Positions 1 to 5,537 of a stretch of DNA of 64,000 nucleotides are shown here, piece after piece. The notes beneath the pieces are model-generated. The model saw nothing but the letters and a program-made list of their open reading frames with translations. It had not been told where the DNA came from and did not search any database. The stretch is from positions 1,488,001 through 1,552,000 of the forward strand of contig OZ244224.1 of the NCBI GenBank assembly GCA_965217015.1, given 5' to 3'. How positions within the stretch are numbered: the first letter of the stretch is position 1; every line of letters starts with the position of its first letter. Origin of the DNA: JAYQKL01 sp038142705. GTDB taxonomy: Bacteria; Pseudomonadota; Alphaproteobacteria; RS24. The position numbers and the translations under genes were made by a program.

Positions 1-1054
1 CCATATTTTGCGCGCGTGCGTGGCAGGCCAAATGCACGCTCACCCCGCCATCAAGCGGCTGCAAGCCATCGGGCAGGCCTTCATTTGAGGCAATATCAAC
101 AATATATTCTGTAATGTCCCGCGTGGCTTTTGATAAGGCTTGTACATTTTCATCATCTGGCAAAATCAGCGGCCACTCAAATTTGAACATCAAACCACAA
201 GAGGCTGTCAGGGTTACGATATCCTTACCCGCATCAATTAAAGGGCGGAAATTAGCCGCTAGTTTTTTGGCCTGCTCAGCCACTTTGGCGATATTACCCT
301 GCTCTAAAAACGGCATGCCGCAACAGCCTGGGTAATCTGTGCTGACCGAAACACCCAAATGCGCCAACACTTTTGCCGCGGCCTCACCCACGCCCGGATT
401 GTTGTAATTTACCGCGCAGGTCGCAAACAAAACCGCTTCACGGTCTTTGGCTAAACCTTCAGGGTTTGGCGCCAGCGCGCCTGACGATAAAGCTTCGGCA
501 GCGCGTTTCATAAATGTTTTGCCGACAAATTGTGGTAATTCAGCTTTTTTATCAATCCCAATGGTTGCTTCCAAAATGGGACGGGTGATTTTATTATTTT
601 TCGAGGCGCCCCAATTGGCGAGCGGCGCGACAGGCGCAGCCAGCTTACCATTGCGATCCATCTGTGCGAGCTGGTTTTGAACAAAAGGCGGCTTGCCTTT
701 TTCTTTCAACTCAACCGCACGATAGCGCAGCATCAAATGGGGGAAATCGAGATTAAATTCATGCGGCGGCACATAGGGGCATTTCGTCATGAAACACATA
801 TCACACAATGTGCAGGCATCGATTATTGGCGCAAAATCTGCGCTATCAACGCTATCTAATTCGCCGGATTCTGAGTCATCAATCAAATCAAACAGACGCG
901 GGAAACTGTCGCAAAGATTAAAGCAGCGACGGCAACCATGGCAAACATCCATCTGCCTGCGGGCTTCAGCATCAAGCGCGTCACGGTCATAAAATTCTTC
1001 CGAATGCCAGTCAAGCGGATGGCGTATCGGCGCGTCTAAACTGCCTTCTTTCAT
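1..1054 (-). CDS. (Fe-S)-binding oxidoreductase of the GlpC/HdrB-like CCG family (partial)
   Basis: About 350 residues are visible and the C-terminus lies beyond the left edge. The N-terminal part carries two [4Fe-4S] ferredoxin-type motifs: CHGCRRCFNLC (Cys38, 41, 44, 48) and, some 40 residues later, CTLCDMCFMTKCP. Further on are two cysteine-rich CCG-type segments, YPGCCGMPF and HLACHARAQ, as in GlpC, glycolate oxidase iron-sulfur subunits and heterodisulfide reductase B. Such proteins pass electrons between a dehydrogenase and a quinone or thiol partner; the substrate cannot be read from the sequence. The ATG has a GGAG seven bases upstream. It follows rubrerythrin on the same strand, so a role in peroxide or iron stress is a reasonable inference. 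Family confidence is high, exact function unknown. Confidence 0.85.
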   Translation of the reverse strand, partial: MKEGSLDAPIRHPLDWHSEEFYDRDALDAEARRQMDVCHGCRRCFNLCDSFPRLFDLIDDSESGELDSVDSADFAPIIDACTLCDMCFMTKCPYVPPHEFNLDFPHLMLRYRAVELKEKGKPPFVQNQLAQMDRNGKLAAPVAPLANWGASKNNKITRPILEATIGIDKKAELPQFVGKTFMKRAAEALSSGALAPNPEGLAKDREAVLFATCAVNYNNPGVGEAAAKVLAHLGVSVSTDYPGCCGMPFLEQGNIAKVAEQAKKLAANFRPLIDAGKDIVTLTASCGLMFKFEWPLILPDDENVQALSKATRDITEYIVDIASNEGLPDGLQPLDGGVSVHLACHARAQNM

Positions 1055-1084
1055 TGATTTACTCCAAACAAATTAAGGGGGGTA

Positions 1085-1116
1085 TAATGGCCAGCGCCCT
1101 AAAACGCTGGCCATTA
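1085..1116 (-). other. Perfect 12-bp inverted repeat between rubrerythrin and Fe-S genes
   Basis: The arms TAATGGCCAGCG and CGCTGGCCATTA flank an 8-base loop in the 76-base gap between the rubrerythrin stop and the next start. No T-run follows on the coding strand, so it is not a classical Rho-independent terminator. It more likely protects the 3' end of the rubrerythrin mRNA, marks a processing site or partly uncouples the two genes. Confidence 0.6.
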
Positions 1117-1130
1117 ACTTATTGACTAGC

Positions 1131-1547
1131 TTAGTCCATTGAATCCAATGCTTTTTGGAAACGACCAGCGTGAGACTTTTCAGCCTTTGCGAGCGTTTCA
1201 AACCAATCAGCAATTTCATCAAAACCTTCATCACGAGCTGTACGTGCCATGCCTGGATACATATCTGTATATTCATGGGTTTCGCCAGCAATCGCTGCTT
1301 TCAGGTTTTCTTCTGTAGAACCGATTGGCTCGCCCGTTGCTGGGTCACCAACTTCTTCCAGAAATTCCAGATGACCATGCGCATGGCCAGTTTCGCCTTC
1401 TGCTGTGCTACGGAAAACAGTAGCGACATCATTATGGCCTTCAATATCAGCCTTTTGCGCGAAGTAAAGATAACGGCGGTTGGCTTGGCTTTCACCAGCA
1501 AAAGCCGCTTTCAGATTCTCAAGTGTTTTAGATGTTGCGAGTGACAT
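1131..1547 (-). CDS. Rubrerythrin family protein
   Basis: A 138-residue single-domain rubrerythrin. Rubrerythrins hold a non-heme diiron centre in a four-helix bundle and reduce hydrogen peroxide in the cytoplasm. The ferritin-like ligand pattern is visible: Glu in AFAGESQANRRY, E..H in TAEGETGHAHGH, Glu in AIAGETHEYTDMY and E..H in LAKAEKSHAGRF. The C-terminal rubredoxin Cys4 domain of classical rubrerythrins is absent, so electrons must come from a separate donor; the adjacent Fe-S protein is a candidate. The start is the ATG preceded by GAGGAGATAAAA; an in-frame extension upstream lacks such a site and covers the promoter. An iron-control element lies about 95 bases upstream. Confidence 0.92.
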   Translation of the reverse strand: MSLATSKTLENLKAAFAGESQANRRYLYFAQKADIEGHNDVATVFRSTAEGETGHAHGHLEFLEEVGDPATGEPIGSTEENLKAAIAGETHEYTDMYPGMARTARDEGFDEIADWFETLAKAEKSHAGRFQKALDSMD

Positions 1548-1642
1548 TTTTATCTCCTCAATTTTTGATGAACAAACATCGCACATGCCCCCTATGAGCA
1601 TGTTGAAGCTAATATAGGAAGTGCCCAGCAAAATGTCAATAG

Positions 1643-1659
1643 TTTAGAATCGTTCTAAA
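1643..1659. promoter_or_regulatory. Iron control element (ICE), Irr-binding site
   Basis: TTTAGAATCGTTCTAAA is an exact match to the published Irr/ICE consensus TTTAGAA-N3-TTCTAAA, and one further G/C pair extends the palindrome on each side. It lies between the irr stop and the rubrerythrin start, upstream of rubrerythrin on the minus strand. Irr is known to bind such sites when iron or heme is scarce. The expected effect is repression of the rubrerythrin operon under iron limitation. Confidence 0.85.
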
Positions 1660-1711
1660 CAGAAAAACATGAAATGATTAAGTAAAAAAGAAGGAAAGCT
1701 GCTTTGAGTGA

Positions 1712-2152
1712 TTATTTCTTCGAAAGCCGAACAATCACATCTATACCGTTAACATTTAGGCCGTCTGGCACATCTGGCAAGCCACTGACCGCAATTTTTT
1801 CTTCGGGGATATCAATTAAGCGATTTTCCTCCCCAATGAAAAAATGGTGATGGTTGCTGGTATTGGTATCAAAATAACTGCGCGCTGAATCCACCACAAC
1901 CTGACGCAATAAACCAGCCTCGGTGAATTGATGCAGAGAATTATAAATCGTTGCCAATGACATTTTATGACCCGCTTTCATGACATCTTCTTGCAGGCTT
2001 TCCGCCGTAATGTGCCGGTTTTCGCCAGTGAATAACAGCTGCGCCAAATCAAGACGCTGGCGCGTTGCGCGCAGGCCTGCCGCGTTCAATTTCTGGCTCA
2101 ATTCATGATCCATTTGGGTATGTAATGGGTCATGTGACGGGTCATGTGTCAT
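1712..2152 (-). CDS. irr: Iron response regulator Irr (Fur superfamily)
   Basis: A 146-residue Fur-family DNA-binding protein. The N-terminal winged helix carries GLRATRQRLDLAQLLF and KMSLATIYNSLHQFTEAGLL, followed by the His-rich NHHHFF segment that distinguishes Irr from Fur. Irr represses or activates iron and heme genes according to heme status. This copy has no cysteine at all, so it lacks both the Cys-Pro heme regulatory motif of the Bradyrhizobium type and Fur-type structural zinc cysteines; some rhizobial Irr proteins also lack the motif. The N-terminus is His-rich with a repeated HDP. The start at the second ATG is preferred because GAGGA lies 6 bases before it but abuts the ATG two codons upstream. 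Divergent from fabA. Confidence 0.9.
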   Translation of the reverse strand: MTHDPSHDPLHTQMDHELSQKLNAAGLRATRQRLDLAQLLFTGENRHITAESLQEDVMKAGHKMSLATIYNSLHQFTEAGLLRQVVVDSARSYFDTNTSNHHHFFIGEENRLIDIPEEKIAVSGLPDVPDGLNVNGIDVIVRLSKK

Positions 2153-2177
2153 TTTCATTCCTCGCGACTAAACGCAA

Positions 2178-2194
2178 TTTATAATCACTCTAAT
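2178..2194. promoter_or_regulatory. Degenerate ICE-like site upstream of irr
   Basis: Read on the minus strand the site is ATTAGAGTGATTATAAA, which matches 11 of the 14 fixed positions of TTTAGAA-N3-TTCTAAA. It lies about 25 bases before the irr start and contains a TATAAA-like element. Autoregulation of irr is plausible. The match is imperfect and the region is AT-rich, so chance is possible. Confidence 0.35.
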
Positions 2195-2319
2195 GTAACC
2201 CATTCCCCCGCAAAAGACAAATGTTTTTGGCATCAAACGCCCAGAACAACTTTCTTGAGACCGCAGATTATGCTAATCAATAGGTTCATATTTGCCGCAT
2301 CTGACCCTCAGGAGAGTTC

Positions 2320-2832
2320 ATGTCCAGACAAAATAGTTTCACTTATGATGACTTAATTCGCTGTGCAAATGGGGATATGTTTGGGCCCGGAAATGCGCAA
2401 TTACCCAGCCCGCCCATGCTGATGTTTGACCGCATCACCACCATCACAGAAACCGGTGGCGCGCATGATAAAGGCGAAATTATCGCTGAATTAGATGTGC
2501 GCCCGGATTTGTGGTTTTTCGACTGTCATTTTAAGGGCGATCCGGTGATGCCAGGCTGTCTTGGGCTAGACGCCATGTGGCAATTGCTTGGCTTTTTTCA
2601 AGGCTGGCTTGGCCATGAAGGCAAAGGCCGCGCTCTGGCTGCAGGCGAGGTGAAATTCACTGGCCAGATTGAGCCTGATGCCAAGCTGGTGACTTATCAT
2701 TTAGATGTGAAGCGCGTTATTGCCCGCAAGCTTGTTATGGGCATTGCGGACGGCACGGTAACAGTGGACGGAAAAGAAATTTACCGCGCTGAAGATTTAC
2801 GGGTTGGGCTGTTCAAGCCCGGTCAAATGTAA
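2320..2832 (+). CDS. fabA: 3-hydroxyacyl-[acyl-carrier-protein] dehydratase/isomerase FabA
   Basis: 170 residues, close to the 172 of E. coli FabA. The enzyme dehydrates 3-hydroxyacyl-ACP and isomerises trans-2- to cis-3-decenoyl-ACP, the branch point of anaerobic unsaturated fatty acid synthesis. The active-site segment CHFKGDPVMPGCLGLDAMWQ places the catalytic His at 70 and Asp at 84, the same numbers as in E. coli. AGGAGAGTTC precedes the ATG. The gene is followed after 17 bases by fabB, its obligate partner, so the two form an operon. It is divergent from irr. Confidence 0.97.
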   Translation: MSRQNSFTYDDLIRCANGDMFGPGNAQLPSPPMLMFDRITTITETGGAHDKGEIIAELDVRPDLWFFDCHFKGDPVMPGCLGLDAMWQLLGFFQGWLGHEGKGRALAAGEVKFTGQIEPDAKLVTYHLDVKRVIARKLVMGIADGTVTVDGKEIYRAEDLRVGLFKPGQM

Positions 2833-2849
2833 CCCAAAAGGAGAAAAAA

Positions 2850-4061
2850 ATGCGTCGTGTTGCAATCACAGGCTTGGGGATTGTCTCAAGCATTGGAAAT
2901 AACGCACAAGAAGTGAGCGCGAGTTTGCGCGAGGGTAAATCCGGCATTACCGCCGCCCCCGACCATGTTGAAAAAGGATTTCGCAGCCAGGTCTATGGCC
3001 GGCCAAGCCTCGATGTGACAGAATGCGTTGATAAGCGCGTGCGCCGTTTTATGGGTGAGGGCGCGGCCTGGAATTATGTTGCGATGGAACAGGCGATTGC
3101 CGATAGCGGGCTTGAAGAGGCGCAGATTATTAACCCCATGACAGGCATTATTATGGGGTCGGGCGGGCCATCAGCGCGCACACTTGTGGACTCCGCCGAC
3201 ATCACCCGCAAATCTGGCCCCAAACGGGTTGGCCCCTTTGCGGTGCCAAAAGCCATGTCCTCGACCAATTCAGCGACTTTAGCCACACCTTTTGGTATTA
3301 AAGGCGTCAATTATTCCATCTCCTCTGCCTGCGCGACCTCTACCCATTGCATTGGCAATGCGGCGGAAATGATACAATGGGGCAAACAAGATATTGTTTT
3401 TGCTGGCGGCGGTGAAGAGTTAGACTGGTCTTTATCCGTGCTGTTTGACGCCATGGGCGCCATGTCGTCCAAATATAATGACACACCGGCCAGCGCCAGC
3501 CGCGCTTATGACAAAAACCGCGACGGCTTTGTGATTGCCGGCGGTGCGGGTGTGTTGGTTTTGGAAGAAATGGAACATGCCAAAAAGCGCGGTGCCAAAA
3601 TCTATGCAGAGATTGTCGGCTATGGCGCCACTTCTGACGGCCATGATATGGTGCAACCCTCTGGCGAGGGCGCGGTGCGCTGCATGCAAATGGCAATGAA
3701 AGATTTGGACTGCCCGATTGACTATATCAACCCGCATGCCACCTCAACGCCGATTGGCGATATTAAAGAAATCGAAGCCCTGCGCGCCGTGTTTGGCGCA
3801 GACTGCCCGCCGCTTTCGGCCACCAAATCTTTGAGCGGCCATTCGCTCGGTGCCGCCGGTGTGCAAGAGGCGATTTATAGCCTGCTGATGATGCAGGGCG
3901 ATTTCATTGCCGCTTCTGCCCATATTGAAGAGCTGGACCCCGACTTTGCCGATATGCCGATTGCGCAAGAAATGCGCGAAAATGCCGGCCTCAATTGCGT
4001 ACTGTCCAACAGCTTCGGCTTTGGCGGCACCAATGGCACACTGGTGATGCGACGGGTGTAA
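2850..4061 (+). CDS. fabB: 3-oxoacyl-[acyl-carrier-protein] synthase I FabB
   Basis: 403 residues, a full-length condensing enzyme that elongates cis-3-decenoyl-ACP and other acyl-ACPs with malonyl-ACP. The catalytic triad is visible: Cys161 in ISSACATSTH, His296 in NPHATSTPIGD and His331 in TKSLSGHSLGAAG. The C-terminal NSFGFGGTNG loop is intact. A strong AAAAGGAG precedes the start. In many alphaproteobacteria fabI follows fabB; here it is replaced by three small genes of unknown function. Confidence 0.96.
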   Translation: MRRVAITGLGIVSSIGNNAQEVSASLREGKSGITAAPDHVEKGFRSQVYGRPSLDVTECVDKRVRRFMGEGAAWNYVAMEQAIADSGLEEAQIINPMTGIIMGSGGPSARTLVDSADITRKSGPKRVGPFAVPKAMSSTNSATLATPFGIKGVNYSISSACATSTHCIGNAAEMIQWGKQDIVFAGGGEELDWSLSVLFDAMGAMSSKYNDTPASASRAYDKNRDGFVIAGGAGVLVLEEMEHAKKRGAKIYAEIVGYGATSDGHDMVQPSGEGAVRCMQMAMKDLDCPIDYINPHATSTPIGDIKEIEALRAVFGADCPPLSATKSLSGHSLGAAGVQEAIYSLLMMQGDFIAASAHIEELDPDFADMPIAQEMRENAGLNCVLSNSFGFGGTNGTLVMRRV

Positions 4062-4090
4062 GTGGCTTAGCTTAGTCGGTTGCCATTCTG

Positions 4091-4113
4091 CCACATTTAA
4101 TATTATAATGTGG
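4091..4113. repeat. Inverted repeat downstream of fabB
   Basis: CCACATT and AATGTGG form a 7-bp stem around a 9-base AT-only loop, 29 bases after the fabB stop. No T-run follows, so a Rho-independent terminator is unlikely. It could be an operator for the next gene set or an mRNA 3' stabiliser. Confidence 0.35.
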
Positions 4114-4237
4114 GTACTTATTCACGCCTGCCTCTATCGCGCTATAATCAGCCATTGAGGTCGTGATGTTGCGTTTACTTAAATTACTGTGTTTGAAGAA
4201 CTTATCCCAAGAACAACAACCAAATGGGAAGGATAAG

Positions 4238-4480
4238 ATGGAAACGATATTACTTGATAAAAATATTCAGGAAAGCGACCTGTTTGAACCTATTTTTGAC
4301 GATGTGGTGACTTTAGACTCATCACGCGTTGAAGAAGTATGGGACCGCTTATCTGTGGACACACACCAAAAGGAAATTGAGTCTTTGGGTCAAATTCTGG
4401 CATTGGCGCTTTGGGAAACAATAAAAGAAAGTAAACGGCTACATGGCAAAGAAAAAACCACCCCAAGAGGCAAAAAATAA
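4238..4480 (+). CDS. Hypothetical protein, 80 aa, first gene of a three-gene set
   Basis: Not recognised. A small, soluble, acidic protein with a basic tail (KRLHGKEKTTPRGKK). The ATG with GGAAGGATAAG directly upstream is chosen; an earlier in-frame ATG at 4166, also with a GAGG, would add 24 mostly hydrophobic and basic residues. No signal peptide, metal motif or known domain is visible. Its last 38 bases overlap the next gene in another frame, which suggests translational coupling. The set has a more A-rich composition than the flanking fab and pnp genes. Confidence 0.55.
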   Translation: METILLDKNIQESDLFEPIFDDVVTLDSSRVEEVWDRLSVDTHQKEIESLGQILALALWETIKESKRLHGKEKTTPRGKK

Positions 4481-4874
4481 TCCCGAAAGCGAGATTATGC
4501 CGCCTGAGGCGGGTGGGGATGAAACAAATGTTTATGCCATCATCCAGCATTTTTCTTCAAACCCAGAAAAAATGCTTGAGGTGCTAGAACAGCACGACCC
4601 AGGCTTTATCAAACATTTCAACAAAAAGAGCGAAGCCTTTGCGGATAAATCCAGAGAAAGCCGTTTTCGCTTTGGGGAAATCCAAGCCTACACATCTTTG
4701 CTTTTAAGGGTGATAGCTGTCGTTGGAGCCAGTTTAGCGCTTTTTTATGCCATTTATTCCAAAGCTGGTTTAGGAACATATCTTGGCATCGTCCTTTTTA
4801 TGGCCGTCGCAAATGGTGGCTTACCGGTGTGGCGACAAATTGGTAAAGCCATTGCCGAGCGAATAAGAAAATAA
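4443..4874 (+). CDS. Small two-helix membrane protein, DUF2335-like
   Basis: 143 residues. The charged N-terminal half (about residues 1-78) includes LEQHDPGFIKHFNKKSEAFA and is followed by two predicted membrane helices around 82-102 and 106-124, ending in a basic tail. This topology, with a Pro-Gly-containing amphipathic segment before a two-helix hairpin, resembles DUF2335 membrane proteins, but the match is from memory and moderate. No clear Shine-Dalgarno site is seen; translation is probably coupled to the overlapping upstream gene. Function unknown. Confidence 0.6.
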   Translation: MAKKKPPQEAKNNPESEIMPPEAGGDETNVYAIIQHFSSNPEKMLEVLEQHDPGFIKHFNKKSEAFADKSRESRFRFGEIQAYTSLLLRVIAVVGASLALFYAIYSKAGLGTYLGIVLFMAVANGGLPVWRQIGKAIAERIRK

Positions 4875-4895
4875 GGCTGAAGAGTTAGAAGAAAA

Positions 4896-5429
4896 ATGGA
4901 CGACCCTTATAAGCAATATATGGAGCAATATAGATATATAAGAGCGGCTAATGGGCGAGAGATACAGGAAGCCTTTGGGCATGCGCAGAGCGTCGCCTTA
5001 ACCGCGCAAAGAACGCTCATATATTTAAATGCTGGTGGGTTAGGCGCATTGGCAACAGCTTACGCGACGAATCCCGACTTATTGTTAACTGCAATTGGCA
5101 TTTTTCATCTAGGCTCGTTCTTTCTGTTGGGTACCATTTTTGCTCTTGCCAGCTGTTATGTCTCCTATTTTAATTTGATAGGACATAAGGAGTTCTTCGA
5201 AAATGAATTGACTATAGAGCTTTATGGAATGGAAGAAATATATACGCAACTTGCCCCAAACCCAGAAAAAGAACGCGAGAGAATAGATAGGGAAATCAAA
5301 AAAGCTAAAAAAGAAAGAATAAAAATAAACAAAAAAATAAATTGCACTTTCTGGATAGCACTTGGGTTAACCGTTTTGGCATTTTGCGCATTTGTATGTG
5401 GCTGTTTCAGGGTTGCAACTATTTTCTGA
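4896..5429 (+). CDS. Hypothetical integral membrane protein, 177 aa
   Basis: Not recognised. A soluble N-terminus of about 37 residues (Tyr-rich: YKQYMEQYRYIRAANG) leads into two hydrophobic segments around 40-60 and 64-88. A highly charged helical stretch follows (about 115-146, Lys/Glu-rich, probably coiled coil), then a final membrane segment around 149-171. The layout of membrane hairpin, cytosolic helix and C-terminal anchor is seen in small sensor or effector membrane proteins such as SLATT-type effectors, but no family can be assigned. It lies 21 bases after the DUF2335-like gene. The lysine-rich, AT-rich coding differs from neighbouring genes and suggests lateral acquisition. Confidence 0.6.
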   Translation: MDDPYKQYMEQYRYIRAANGREIQEAFGHAQSVALTAQRTLIYLNAGGLGALATAYATNPDLLLTAIGIFHLGSFFLLGTIFALASCYVSYFNLIGHKEFFENELTIELYGMEEIYTQLAPNPEKERERIDREIKKAKKERIKINKKINCTFWIALGLTVLAFCAFVCGCFRVATIF

Positions 5430-5448
5430 AAAAAACACCCAACCCAAC

Positions 5449-5479
5449 AAAAAAAGGGCGGGGTGTTTCCCGCCCTTTT
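5449..5479. terminator. Bidirectional Rho-independent terminator
   Basis: The perfect GGGCGGG/CCCGCCC stem has a 6-base loop, with seven A on the left and four T on the right. It therefore works as a terminator for the plus-strand three-gene set and, better, for the minus-strand pnp transcript converging on it. Confidence 0.85.
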
Positions 5480-5491
5480 CTTTACGCCTTA

Positions 5492-5527
5492 ATATCACAG
5501 GATATCACAGGATATCACAGGATATCA
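5492..5527. repeat. 10-bp tandem repeat (ATATCACAGG), about 3.6 copies
   Basis: Three perfect copies plus a partial fourth of a 10-bp unit (GATATCACAG in another phase) lie between the terminator and the pnp stop codon. It is non-coding and consistent with slippage-generated repeats seen elsewhere in the window. Confidence 0.9.
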
Positions 5528-5537
5528 GGGGCGCGGT

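Noticed and set aside
1548..1631. 28-residue N-terminal extension of rubrerythrin
   Set aside because: The internal ATG has a strong Shine-Dalgarno site and begins at the family start; the extension is not family-like.
4091..4113. Terminator for fabAB
   Set aside because: The stem is short and no T-run follows on the plus strand; listed only as an inverted repeat.
5492..5527. CRISPR-like array
   Set aside because: Units are 10 bp and directly adjacent with no spacers, as are the other arrays in the window.
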